Shown here: positions 29,287-38,820 of the stretch, piece after piece
Position numbering within the stretch: the first letter of the stretch is position 1
Layout of the letters: every line of letters starts with the position of its first letter
Assembly (NCBI RefSeq): GCF_000300815.1
Contig: NZ_AMRX01000001.1
Span: 434,001-498,000 of the forward strand
Reading direction: 5' to 3'
Source of the DNA: Gayadomonas joobiniege G7
GTDB lineage: Bacteria; Pseudomonadota; Gammaproteobacteria; Enterobacterales; Alteromonadaceae
DNA: 64,000 nt
Made by a program: the position numbers and the translations under genes
The notes under the pieces: generated by a model
Told to the model about the DNA's origin: nothing
What the model saw: only the letters and a program-made list of their open reading frames with translations
Databases searched by the model: none

Positions 29287-32200
29287 TTAATATTTGTAGC
29301 TCAAACCAATCGTCATACGACGGTCAGTTAAGCCTTGGTAACACAATAGAGCACCTTCGTTGATACAGCTTTGCTCAACTTCAGACTCTGTGATGTTTAC
29401 CGCTTCAAGACCAATGTTAAATTGCTCGTTGATGTCGTAACTGATACTTGCGTTTAACTGACCACGATCTTCTTGAACCACAGGGAAGCCCCATGGGTAG
29501 CTTGACGTACTACCAAAGTCTTCTGAACGATAAGCTTCACGCCAGGTATAACGTAAACGGGTTGACAAACCATATTTTTCGTAATACAAGGTAAAGTTAT
29601 ATGCGTTTTCAGATAAATCTAATAAACCCTGAACCGCTCTAACATTAATGTCTGGGTTACCCGTTGATAAACCAAAAACAGTATTTGCACGGCTAGTGGC
29701 TTCGTTTTCTGCTTGACCGCCAGAAAACTCTTGTAGCGTATAGTTAGCCATTACACCAAAACCAGATGCCCAGCCTAGGTCTTTTTCAAAACCAGCTAAG
29801 TCGTACTGCACGGCCAGCTCAATACCTTTTTGTGTGGTTTCACCTGGGTCATTAATTTTTTGAGAAGTTGGTACACAAACCCCAACCCCTGTGGTTGGAC
29901 CAAATACGTTGATATCGGCAATCGGGTTAAAGATACCGCCCTGCTCACAAGGATCTGTGGTATCACGGTAGCCAGTATTTGGATCTTCATACGGGTCTGA
30001 TTGCTGAGTCACGTGTAAATCAGTACGGGTTTTATGGAAAATACCAACACTTAACATACTGGCTTCAGCAAAATACCACTCAGCCGCCAAATCGAAAGAG
30101 GTCACTTCCTCTGGCGATAAACCTGGGTTACCTAATGCAACCGCTGGGTTAGGACTGGTGCTGAAAGTATAAGAAGTTGATAAGTCGCTAAAATCTGGGC
30201 GACGAATATCTTTACCCCAACCCGCACGTACAACCACATCCTCGTGTACGTCAGCCACTAAATTTAAACGAGGTAAAACAAAGTCATAATCACTTTTAGT
30301 GACAACGGCAGTCACTATATCGTCGCCACCATCAACTTCAGTAATTGAGTTACCGCGTGATGTTACGTCGGTTTGCAAATAACGAACACCAAAGTTACCG
30401 CGCACTATGTCATACTCAAAGTTAGCTTGGGCATAAAGAGCATGGGTTTTTTCTTGCACGTCAAAATAGCCTGCTGAGCTAGAAGTTGGTGAGCCGATTA
30501 ACGAGCCACTACCACCAGTTTGAGCATTATTTTCGGTGATCGCATTATTTAAAATATCAATTACACCATCAGGGTCTGCTGCCACTCGCTCGGCATCAAT
30601 TAATAAAAAGTCTTTAACATATAGCTCTCGACCATCAGCTTCGTTAAAGTTACTTGGGCCAGCCACTAATAGCTCATCGAACATATCACCCGTTGGGCTA
30701 TCAGCAAACTCACGCAAGCTAGTGTTTGACGTAATTTCGTCACTGGTACTTTGCACTTTACTTAAACGGTAACCAAAATCGATAGAGGTCACAAAGTCAG
30801 CATCTGTGTAATAAGTAAAGTCGGTGCGAATAGCGTTTTCTTTGTTTTCGACTCTGTCTTGACCAATTTGAACATCCCGCAATACCACGTTTGCTGGATC
30901 TAACAATTGAGCCGAAGTCGGCGAATTATCACCACCAATACCAAAGGTTAATGAACCGCCCGTTAAGTCATAAACAAAGGGAGTACCGTTTTCGTTTGAA
31001 TCGTACAGGTCTTCATTGCCATTTGCTTCGTTCGCATAATGGTTCGCCAACAATTGCTCGGCATCCATTGGCGAATTCGGGTTGATAAAGTTCAACGTGG
31101 TATTAAAGCTAGGGGTTGTGGTATCTGAACTAGATGCAGACAATTCAACGCTGGCTTTTAATTTGTCACCTTGCCATTCACCACCAAAGCGATAAATTTC
31201 GGTTTTGGTTAAACGAGAATTGGTATCACCCGAAAAACGTAAGTTACCGTCAGAGCCATCAGCATCAATCGGTATTTCCCCTTTCACGGCAGCTTGAATC
31301 GAACCTAAGTCATAACCACCCAGTGAGCCAAAATCAACCGTTTCGTATTGAGATGGGATAGAGATATTTTTTAACCCACTAATACCTGAAGCTTGAATAC
31401 GTGAACTTTCTTGGCGACGCTCTTGGTCATTAATAATGGTATCAAAAAACAGTTTCATGTTGTCTTGTGGTCGCCACTCAAGCGTACCTGCTACGTTAAC
31501 TGTTTCATATTCGTAGTTATCGTAATCTTGCACAAAAAACTGAATTGGTAAAAAGTCAAAACTTTCATTTCCAGCGCCTGTACCAGCAGGAACAAAGTTA
31601 TCACGGTCAGTACGAGGTCTAAATGCGGTCACGTCTTGTTCAGCGTAGTTTAAGCTAAGCACAGCGCCCACTTCACCAAAATCTGTGTACCAAGCATCAC
31701 CAAAAGTACCAGAAATACGAGGCGTTAAGGTACTGTCTGTTGATAAACTGCTGTTTTCGCCCTGGATACGCAATGAAATCAAAGTATCGTTTAGTTGTAA
31801 TGGACGAATGGTTTTAAGGTTAACGGTACCACCCACTGAACCTTCTATCGTTTTAGCTTCAGGTGATTTAGTCACTTCAACACCGGCGATAATACCCGCC
31901 GAAACGTCTTCAAAACTAATACCGCTACGGCCAACACCAGAGCCAACCGTTGAAACACCGTTAATTTCGGTACGGTTTGAGTTAGTACCACGAATTTGAA
32001 CACCCGTACCAACACCTGCAGTACGTGTAATCTGAATACCGGTTACGTTTTCTAATACCTCAGCCAAGTTTTGATCTGGCAGCTTACCTATGTCCTCAGA
32101 TTGAATCACTTCAACTAAATTATCTGAGTGGCGTTTATCGGCTAATGCACTCGTTAATGAGCTACGAATACCAACAACTTTAATTTGTTCTATATCTTCT

Positions 32201-32298
32201 TCCGCTGCTTGCGTTTCTTGAGCTTGCGCGGGTGAAACGATGCTTAACGTGGCTGCAGATAACATCGCCAGCGTAATTTTTGATAATTTGTGTTCCAT
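29287..32298 (-). CDS. TonB-dependent receptor, carbohydrate type
   Basis: A 1003-aa outer-membrane receptor. A signal peptide (KITLAMLSAATLSIVSPAQA) is followed by a TonB-box-like stretch (IEQIKVVGIRSSLTSALADKR), a plug domain (IGKLPDQNLAEVLENVTGIQI, TEINGVSTVG, VEVTKSPEAKTIEGSVGGTVN) and a large barrel ending in LSYKY. Its sequence type is that of Alteromonadales receptors for oligosaccharides, and it is followed by the PL17-type lyase gene, so uptake of the lyase's oligouronates is the likely task. The reading frame is intact. An inverted repeat at 32362-32380 lies upstream. Confidence 0.9.
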   Translation of the reverse strand: MEHKLSKITLAMLSAATLSIVSPAQAQETQAAEEDIEQIKVVGIRSSLTSALADKRHSDNLVEVIQSEDIGKLPDQNLAEVLENVTGIQITRTAGVGTGVQIRGTNSNRTEINGVSTVGSGVGRSGISFEDVSAGIIAGVEVTKSPEAKTIEGSVGGTVNLKTIRPLQLNDTLISLRIQGENSSLSTDSTLTPRISGTFGDAWYTDFGEVGAVLSLNYAEQDVTAFRPRTDRDNFVPAGTGAGNESFDFLPIQFFVQDYDNYEYETVNVAGTLEWRPQDNMKLFFDTIINDQERRQESSRIQASGISGLKNISIPSQYETVDFGSLGGYDLGSIQAAVKGEIPIDADGSDGNLRFSGDTNSRLTKTEIYRFGGEWQGDKLKASVELSASSSDTTTPSFNTTLNFINPNSPMDAEQLLANHYANEANGNEDLYDSNENGTPFVYDLTGGSLTFGIGGDNSPTSAQLLDPANVVLRDVQIGQDRVENKENAIRTDFTYYTDADFVTSIDFGYRLSKVQSTSDEITSNTSLREFADSPTGDMFDELLVAGPSNFNEADGRELYVKDFLLIDAERVAADPDGVIDILNNAITENNAQTGGSGSLIGSPTSSSAGYFDVQEKTHALYAQANFEYDIVRGNFGVRYLQTDVTSRGNSITEVDGGDDIVTAVVTKSDYDFVLPRLNLVADVHEDVVVRAGWGKDIRRPDFSDLSTSYTFSTSPNPAVALGNPGLSPEEVTSFDLAAEWYFAEASMLSVGIFHKTRTDLHVTQQSDPYEDPNTGYRDTTDPCEQGGIFNPIADINVFGPTTGVGVCVPTSQKINDPGETTQKGIELAVQYDLAGFEKDLGWASGFGVMANYTLQEFSGGQAENEATSRANTVFGLSTGNPDINVRAVQGLLDLSENAYNFTLYYEKYGLSTRLRYTWREAYRSEDFGSTSSYPWGFPVVQEDRGQLNASISYDINEQFNIGLEAVNITESEVEQSCINEGALLCYQGLTDRRMTIGLSYKY

Positions 32299-32361
32299 AG
32301 CGTGTTCCTATATATGTGTTAGTTTAACGCAAGGTCTTGTTACACATAAGTGACAAAACCG

Positions 32362-32380
32362 TTTTAGTCACTGACTAAAA
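32362..32380. promoter_or_regulatory. Perfect palindrome upstream of the TonB receptor
   Basis: The repeat TTTTAGTCA-C-TGACTAAAA (9-1-9, perfect) lies 64 bases upstream of the receptor start in an otherwise plain intergenic region. The position is right for an operator of a dimeric regulator that controls the carbohydrate genes. The regulator is not in the window. Confidence 0.55.
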
Positions 32381-32952
32381 AAAGTGCTTAAAACGACAGA
32401 TCTGCTGGTTATACAAACAAAACAGCAAACCGAATTACAAAATAACAACTTCAGATTAACAACGACTTTTGAAAAGATCAACCTTTTGTAAGATTAATTT
32501 TTAAACTTTTTATTAAATTGGTAATACACAATGTTGTTTTTTAGCCGATAGAGCTGTCAGGAAACACCTATTAGCACCGATAGTCTGATAGATTCGAATA
32601 AAAAAGTTTTACGGTTAAAGTGTACGAAAACGCAATCAATAAAGTTTTATAAATCACTAAATTAAATTTAAACCTTATGATTTATGTATACTTAACTGAT
32701 TCTGACAATCTATTTATATCAATTTTCAACTGATAGGTTGTTTTACTCATTCGAAGCGCCGAAGAGGGAAATGCTACGCTTCCTTATAACAAAACCATAT
32801 AGATAGAAAAACTCACCAACCAAACAATGATTGACCAATTGTAGTTTTACTTATATATTTTGGCTTTACAATTAACAAAATTAATACAATTTTAGTATCT
32901 TTATCAATTTTTGCCAAAATGAGGTTAATTCAGAGGAGTCAAATAATCAGCT
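32381..32952. other. Divergent intergenic region of the carbohydrate locus
   Basis: About 570 bases between the receptor/PL17 operon and the divergent isomerase/transporter operon. It is AT-rich and has no supported gene. Promoters for both directions should lie here; apart from the palindrome near its left edge I could not define any. Confidence 0.5.
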
Positions 32953-34047
32953 ATGAATACAATTATTAAATTTACCGAGAACCGAGTTTGGCGAACATAC
33001 CAAGGTGGCAAACAACTAGATATCATAGAAGGTAAAAGCAATCCGCAGGACTCTAGCTTTCCAGAAGATTGGATTGGTTCTACCGTTGAAGCCCGTAACA
33101 TAGGCCGTGAACACATTAAAGAAGGCTTAGCTATGGTACAAAATGAATCCGGTCAAACTGTGCCTTTTAGAGATATTCTTAAATCGAACATTCTTTATTA
33201 TTTAGGTACTGAAGCGTCTGGCCAACCGCGCTCATTAGATGATATTCCGTTGGTAAAATATTTAGACAGCGCCACCCGCTTGCATTTTCAAGCTCATCCA
33301 ACACGGCAGTTTGCGCAGCAAAGATTAGGTTTACCAAGAGGCAAAACCGAAGCTTACGTTATTTTAGAGATCCGTGACGAAGTCACTGACCCTTATATTT
33401 ATGCCGGTTTTCAGCGTTCACCCGATCGGGCCCAATTAAAAGCTTGGATAGAAGCACAAGACATTGAATCAATAGAAAAATGTTTTGACCGCATTCCGGT
33501 AAAACCTGGTGATGTATTTTTATTACCCGGCGGCCGCCCACACGCGCTCGGTGAAGGTATTTTAATGTTAGAAATTATGGAACCATCAGATTTGGCGGTT
33601 CGCTTTGAATTTGAACGCTGTGGTTATGTGATCCCCGAAAAAGCCAGATTTATGGATCGAGGTATAGAAACCGCGTTAGACTCTTTTAATTTTTCACCTG
33701 TGCCACCGGAGGCAATTGATCAAGAGTTTCGTTGTTTACCCAGGGTATTGATAAATGATGAGCAAGGTAACCAAGTAGAAGAGCTGATTGGTGATGACAA
33801 AACAGACTGCTTTATTGTTAAAAGAGCAACAGTGACCAGTCAATTTAAACGTATTGAAGAAGATTTTTTTTACGGCGTTGTCACTCAGGGGGCGGGTCGT
33901 CTCATTGTTGACGGGCAAACCGTTGAATTAAAACAGTGGGAGCGTTTTTTCTGCCCCGCAGGCGTGACCCAATTTGAGTATCAGAGCGACACAGAAATGA
34001 CCATTTTAGAATGTTACCCAGGCCGCCAGCAAACGGAGCAAAGCTAA
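32953..34047 (+). CDS. Class I mannose-6-phosphate isomerase-like cupin enzyme
   Basis: A 364-aa type I phosphomannose isomerase homologue. The metal-site region LHFQAHPTRQFAQQRLG, then GKTEAYVILEI, and the second cupin block VFLLPGGRPHALGEG show the expected His/Gln/Glu/His ligands. The C-terminal cupin domain is present (VKRATVTSQF...WERFFCPAG). These enzymes interconvert mannose-6-phosphate and fructose-6-phosphate; related ones act on other sugar phosphates. Its stop overlaps the start of the next gene (TAATG), and it is divergent from the PL17/receptor genes, so a role in catabolism of the same glycan is inferred. Confidence 0.82.
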   Translation: MNTIIKFTENRVWRTYQGGKQLDIIEGKSNPQDSSFPEDWIGSTVEARNIGREHIKEGLAMVQNESGQTVPFRDILKSNILYYLGTEASGQPRSLDDIPLVKYLDSATRLHFQAHPTRQFAQQRLGLPRGKTEAYVILEIRDEVTDPYIYAGFQRSPDRAQLKAWIEAQDIESIEKCFDRIPVKPGDVFLLPGGRPHALGEGILMLEIMEPSDLAVRFEFERCGYVIPEKARFMDRGIETALDSFNFSPVPPEAIDQEFRCLPRVLINDEQGNQVEELIGDDKTDCFIVKRATVTSQFKRIEEDFFYGVVTQGAGRLIVDGQTVELKQWERFFCPAGVTQFEYQSDTEMTILECYPGRQQTEQS

Positions 34048-35330
34048 TGTCATCTACTTCAACACCAAACGATAATAATTCGCTAAAACAAAAATTTGCC
34101 AAAACCCTTGCGCTTTTTTTACCCGGTATTTTTTTATTGGGTTTTAACATAGGAACAGGCAGTGTCACAGCAATGGCAAAAGCCGGAGCCGATTATGGCA
34201 TGACATTATTGTGGACCATTATCGCTTCTTGTCTGTGTACCTTGTTTATGATCAACCTCTATGGCCGCTATACCCTAGTTACTGGTGAAACAGCGCTAGA
34301 GGCGTTTAAAAAACACATTCACCCTGCTGTTGCCATGTTTTTTTTAGTCGCTCTTACGTTTGGGGTCTGCGGTAGTGTAATGGGCGTTATGGGCATAGTT
34401 GCCGATATCTGCTATGAATGGTCTAAATCTTTTATTGAAGGCGGCATCTCACAAGTTTATTTTGCCGCATTTTTTGTCAGCTTAGTTTATTTTATTTTTT
34501 GGAATGGTAAAACACAGTTTTTTGAACGCTGTTTAGCGGTAATTGTCGCTGTGATGTCGGCTTGTTTTTTAATTAACTTTTTTATTATGATGCCGCCACC
34601 GGTAGAAATAATAAAAGGCCTTATTCCGAATATCCCTGCCACCACCGCAGCTACAGATAAAGGCCCATTTTTGGTTATCGCCTCTATGATAGGGACCACG
34701 GTATTTTCGGGATTGTTTATCATTCGCACCACCTTAGTCAAAGAAGCCGGTTGGACCTTAAATGATTACAAAAAACAGCGCAACGACGCTATTTTTTCGG
34801 TATTTTTAATGTTTATCATCAGCGCCTCTATTATGGCGGCGTCAGCAGGCACACTGCATGTAGAAGGTATTCAACTGGATAATGCGTCACAGATGATCAG
34901 CATTTTAGAACCGCTGGCCGGTAGTTTAGCCACATCTATTTTTGCTTTTGGGCTGATTGCTGCCGGTGTTTCGTCGCAGTTTCCAAATATTTTAATGCTG
35001 CCTTGGTTATTATGTGACTATAAAGGGGTTAAACGCGATATGACATTACCCAAATACCGAATAATGGTTTTTGTTATTTCGCTACTGGGTTTGGTTGTGC
35101 CCATTTTTGAAGCCCGACCTGTATTTGTGATGATCATTTCGCAGGCATTTAATGCGGTGATATTACCCATTACCGTTGGCTGTATCTTTTATTTGAGTAA
35201 CCGCCACGACTTAATGAAAAACCACAAAAATGGTTGGTTTGCGAACTTAGCATTGGCCGCTATTTTTATCTTTTCGCTAATCACTTCTTTTTTTGGCGTA
35301 AAAGGGGTTTTGCAAAATATCTTTGCATAG
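34047..35330 (+). CDS. Nramp-fold transporter without the metal-binding motifs
   Basis: A 427-aa protein with about 11 membrane helices whose overall sequence resembles the Nramp (MntH) family. However, the helix 1 metal motif DPGN is replaced by NIGTG in GFNIGTGSVTAMAKAGADYG, and the helix 6 MPH motif is replaced by FSG in TTVFSGLFIIRTTLV. The residues that bind manganese or iron in true Nramps are therefore missing. It is translationally coupled to the isomerase gene. The substrate may not be a divalent metal; a link to sugar metabolism is inferred only from position. I start at 34047, the overlapping ATG. Confidence 0.75.
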   Translation: MSSTSTPNDNNSLKQKFAKTLALFLPGIFLLGFNIGTGSVTAMAKAGADYGMTLLWTIIASCLCTLFMINLYGRYTLVTGETALEAFKKHIHPAVAMFFLVALTFGVCGSVMGVMGIVADICYEWSKSFIEGGISQVYFAAFFVSLVYFIFWNGKTQFFERCLAVIVAVMSACFLINFFIMMPPPVEIIKGLIPNIPATTAATDKGPFLVIASMIGTTVFSGLFIIRTTLVKEAGWTLNDYKKQRNDAIFSVFLMFIISASIMAASAGTLHVEGIQLDNASQMISILEPLAGSLATSIFAFGLIAAGVSSQFPNILMLPWLLCDYKGVKRDMTLPKYRIMVFVISLLGLVVPIFEARPVFVMIISQAFNAVILPITVGCIFYLSNRHDLMKNHKNGWFANLALAAIFIFSLITSFFGVKGVLQNIFA

Positions 35331-35354
35331 TGGCGTTACTCACTTTAATAAGGG

Positions 35355-35383
35355 CCCGCCTCAGCCTAACAAGGCTAGGCGGG
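35355..35383. terminator. Bidirectional hairpin between convergent genes
   Basis: A long stem (cccgcct...agcc / ggct...aggcggg) with a six-base loop lies between the stops of the Nramp-like gene and the convergent TonB receptor. There is no clear T run, but the stem is strong and on the expected position for both. Confidence 0.6.
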
Positions 35384-35399
35384 AAACCAAGTTTAAAAA

Positions 35400-37517
35400 T
35401 TATTCAAAACTATATTTAATGCTGGCGGTAAACGTACGTGGTGCCCCCGGCATAGTCCACTCGTCCATGTATGAGTTTGCGTAATAGGCTTCGTCGAGCA
35501 AATTATCAACATTTAAGTTCATCTCTAAATTGTCAGACAAGCTCACATTCGCAAACAAGTTAAGCAAAGTATAAGCGGGCAACTCAAAGTCTTGCTCTAA
35601 AAAATCCCCTAGTTGAGTACCAACATATTGAACAACAAAACCAGCACTGCCTTGGTACCCTGCAAGTTCGGCAAATTGCCTAAACATTAAACTACCGCTG
35701 TGCTCAGGCACATTAGCGAGTGGTGCGCCTTCGGCAATCTCGTAATAATCCCAAAGCGTAATTTTTGTTGCATTTTCAGCATCAATATAAGCATAAGACA
35801 CTGTCACTAAGGTATCCGCTGTTAACTCATAAGACATATCTAACTCAAACCCACGGCTTTTGGCAGAACCAATAGCGGCTGTGCTACCATCACCGTTTGG
35901 GCTGCTGGCTAGGATGTTTTGCTTTTTAGTGGTAAAAATTGCCGCTGTGCCATTAAAGCCAGCTTGCGCATCATTCCACTTAAGGCCAATCTCGTACGAT
36001 TGACTCTCTTCTGGGTCATGGCCATTACCATTAGCGTCAACACCCGAGTTAGGCCGCGCGCCCTCTGAGTAGCTGGTATACAGCCTAGCAACTTGTGATA
36101 GCTCATAAACCAAACCAAATCTCGGATTTGAATAAAATTTATCAACACTGGTTTTACTATTATCGTTTAATCGGTTAGTGATCTCTTGTTCAAACTGATC
36201 AAAACGCACCCCTACCATAGCTTTCCAGTTGTCGCTCAAATCCATTTGATCTTGAAAATAAATACCCTGGCCATTCTGCGATTCTAAATCCTCGGTATTA
36301 GGGCCCATCTCAGGAAGATCATCTCGGTAAACCGGATTATCAAAATCGATTGCAAAATCCGCTTCGTTTCCTGAGCCATGGCGGTAACGAAGGATAAGAC
36401 GCTCAAGCTCATATTTATAAGCATCACCACCAATTAATAAGTTGTGGTTAAGCCCCATAAATTCGACCGAACCACTAAACTCAAAACGGCCGCTCAGATC
36501 GTCAGCATCAAAATCCCGATAACGGCGCTGGCGAACAATATAGTTATTGTCTGCGTTGTACCACCTAGGTTCACTGACATTACCTTCAAACGATGAAACG
36601 CGTGCACTTAAACCAGCGGTTAATACCCAATCACCGTTTAAATGATGCTGAATGTTTACCTGGTGACCTAATGCGTCTATTTGCACAGGCCCGTCAGCAG
36701 GCTCACCATAAAAATTTGAATACGAAAAAGGTTTGCCATCAACCACAACAACGCCGCGATCCATATCCGCTTTTTGATCTAGATATTCGAGTTCGTAGCT
36801 TATCAGGGTGTCTGAGTTTACCTTGTATAAAAATGAAGGGGCCAATGCTGTTTTCTGTTTTTCAACAGTATCGCGATAACTTTTATTATCTTCGTATGCA
36901 CCATTTATTCTAATCGCCAATTCATCATTGACCCCATTTGTGTAATCAGCCTCTAAACGGTAATTATCAAAACGACCCACACTCAATTTAACGTATCCTT
37001 GTTCACTGAACTGAGGTTTTTTAGTAATGATATTAACGGTTCCGCCCGGCTCACCACGACCATACAAAGCCGAACCTGGTCCTTTGAGCACTTCAATTGT
37101 TTGTACGTTTGAAGTATCCCTGTTACCACTAAAACCTCTGCCAGCACTAAAGCCATTAATTAAATAAGCCGACGGAAGGTTTTCGTCACCAGCAAAACCT
37201 CGAATTGCAAACATATCCCACAGGCCACCAAAATCGTTTTGCCGAGTCACCCCACTGACTAACTCTAAAGAGTCTTGTAAGGTATTTATGCCAGTTAACG
37301 ATAGTTTTTCGCTAGAGATAGTGGCAATGGCTTGCGGTAAATCTTTTGCTTTTACGTTGCCTCGGTAGGCTTGCCGTAAGCTTTTAACTTCGATAACTTC
37401 AAGTTGTTTGTCGACTTCGGATTGGTTTTCAGCAGCTTGCAGCATAGCAGGCGTTGATAGCGCAATCGCCACTGCGGCCGCTGACTTTTTAAAGAGTGAT
37501 AACTTAAAAAGGTTCAT
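35400..37517 (-). CDS. TonB-dependent siderophore-type receptor
   Basis: A 705-aa outer-membrane receptor with a signal peptide (KKSAAAVAIALSTPAMLQA), TonB-box region (LEVIEVKSLRQAYRG), plug (LPQAIATISSEKL, FAIRGFAGDENLPSAYLING, VLKGPGSALYGRGEPGGTVN) and a barrel ending in the expected aromatic residue (IKYSFE). The plug sequence is of the FhuA/FpvA siderophore class, distinct from the oligosaccharide receptor at 29 kb. The ATG at 37517 overlaps no other gene and lies one base after the stop of the upstream permease; GGAAAA precedes it. It is the last gene of an operon with an ABC exporter. The ligand is unknown. Confidence 0.87.
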   Translation of the reverse strand: MNLFKLSLFKKSAAAVAIALSTPAMLQAAENQSEVDKQLEVIEVKSLRQAYRGNVKAKDLPQAIATISSEKLSLTGINTLQDSLELVSGVTRQNDFGGLWDMFAIRGFAGDENLPSAYLINGFSAGRGFSGNRDTSNVQTIEVLKGPGSALYGRGEPGGTVNIITKKPQFSEQGYVKLSVGRFDNYRLEADYTNGVNDELAIRINGAYEDNKSYRDTVEKQKTALAPSFLYKVNSDTLISYELEYLDQKADMDRGVVVVDGKPFSYSNFYGEPADGPVQIDALGHQVNIQHHLNGDWVLTAGLSARVSSFEGNVSEPRWYNADNNYIVRQRRYRDFDADDLSGRFEFSGSVEFMGLNHNLLIGGDAYKYELERLILRYRHGSGNEADFAIDFDNPVYRDDLPEMGPNTEDLESQNGQGIYFQDQMDLSDNWKAMVGVRFDQFEQEITNRLNDNSKTSVDKFYSNPRFGLVYELSQVARLYTSYSEGARPNSGVDANGNGHDPEESQSYEIGLKWNDAQAGFNGTAAIFTTKKQNILASSPNGDGSTAAIGSAKSRGFELDMSYELTADTLVTVSYAYIDAENATKITLWDYYEIAEGAPLANVPEHSGSLMFRQFAELAGYQGSAGFVVQYVGTQLGDFLEQDFELPAYTLLNLFANVSLSDNLEMNLNVDNLLDEAYYANSYMDEWTMPGAPRTFTASIKYSFE

Positions 37518-37518
37518 T

Positions 37519-38820
37519 TTAATTGTTTTCCATGTGTTTTTTATGCGCCCGCTCATAGGTACTATATTGTGGCTGGGCTTTAAGAGTCTCTAAACTAAAT
37601 TCCGCTTTATTAAACATCAGCGGATAATAAAATTCGCGTAAGCTTTTATGAAACTGTCGGATCTGCTGCTGATAAACCAAGGCTGCTTGTGTATCGGTTG
37701 TTGCAATAGCCGATAAAATACGCTGTGTTAGCATGGGGGGTGAAAGCAACGCAAACTGTCCAGCCAATTGATCTTTTTTAATAATGGCATCTCGATAAGC
37801 TGTCGCTAGCGCACTGGCTTTTTGATCGCCGACTTGCTGGAAGGCGTAGTACCATTTCCATTCAAAAAACGGTGAGTCCATAGTGGTTTTACCTTGCCAT
37901 TGCGGGTGCGTTTTTAAAAACTCAGTCCATGTATCTTCCGCCGGCAAATCCCAAGCATCGTTCACCGCTTCGCGTTGAGTGAGCATGATCTCACCGCCCG
38001 AGGGCCCAGTGACCATTTTATTAATCACTAAATCGCTGACCACTGGCACTAAAACAGTGACCAACAACCATACGGATAATAAAACCGACGCAATTTGCGC
38101 AGAACTTTGTTTAATTGCTTTTTTACTGGTGACAAAAACGAGGCTTATCACCATCCAAAACAGCAAATGCGCCAAAACCACCAGCACCATCAAAACAACA
38201 TCAGCAAATGGTGCCTGGCTGACAATGGCGCCCACAACAAAAGGAATAAGCAAAGCAGCCGCTAGGCTTAAAGATAAAATCACCGCCCTTGAAAGCCATA
38301 AACTATGTTGGTTTTTTGCAGTGACTACCAGTAAATCATAACGTCCAGCTGATCTTTCAGATGCGCGTAAATCGTGCAGCAACAAGATCACAAATAATGG
38401 CAATAAAATGCTGACTAAAAATGCAAAGTCAAAGCGCCCTAAAAACGACAACTCTGGGTTATCGGCATCTGTTTCGTATATTTGCCCTTCAAGTGCCAAC
38501 ATGCGTATTCTGTGCTTCCATGGGTAAATATCTCTTTGCCCCATGGCCGCAAACGCCATTGCAGATGGCTCAGAATAAGTTAAATGAAAAGTATAATAAG
38601 CCGCGCTGCCATAGTCTTTTTGTTTTGCAATGACGTTTTCTCTGTCGATTGCTTCTTTTTCAAGTAAGCGCTCTATCGTTGCTTGTTGGTGATTAGCCTC
38701 GCTAATACCAGAATACACAGCAAAAGCAGACAAGCATACAACCACCGCATAAAAGGCCCATAAGTGCTTTTGCTTAAATAAAAACTTGGCTTCTCTGGAA
38801 AAATTAGAAAAAATACTCAT
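37519..38820 (-). CDS. ABC-2 type permease with DUF3526
   Basis: A 433-aa membrane protein. The first helix is near residues 23-40, followed by a long periplasmic stretch with DUF3526-like features (GQRDIYPWKHRIRML), then five further helices and a second large soluble part. It belongs to the permease type paired with CcmA-like ATPases in export systems. Its ATG overlaps the stop of the first permease by one base and its stop lies one base before the TonB receptor. Substrate unknown. Confidence 0.8.
   Translation of the reverse strand: MSIFSNFSREAKFLFKQKHLWAFYAVVVCLSAFAVYSGISEANHQQATIERLLEKEAIDRENVIAKQKDYGSAAYYTFHLTYSEPSAMAFAAMGQRDIYPWKHRIRMLALEGQIYETDADNPELSFLGRFDFAFLVSILLPLFVILLLHDLRASERSAGRYDLLVVTAKNQHSLWLSRAVILSLSLAAALLIPFVVGAIVSQAPFADVVLMVLVVLAHLLFWMVISLVFVTSKKAIKQSSAQIASVLLSVWLLVTVLVPVVSDLVINKMVTGPSGGEIMLTQREAVNDAWDLPAEDTWTEFLKTHPQWQGKTTMDSPFFEWKWYYAFQQVGDQKASALATAYRDAIIKKDQLAGQFALLSPPMLTQRILSAIATTDTQAALVYQQQIRQFHKSLREFYYPLMFNKAEFSLETLKAQPQYSTYERAHKKHMENN

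Noticed and set aside
29796-31999. Several 60-100 aa frames opposite or inside the TonB receptor
   Set aside because: All lie within an intact 1003-aa receptor gene and have no independent evidence.
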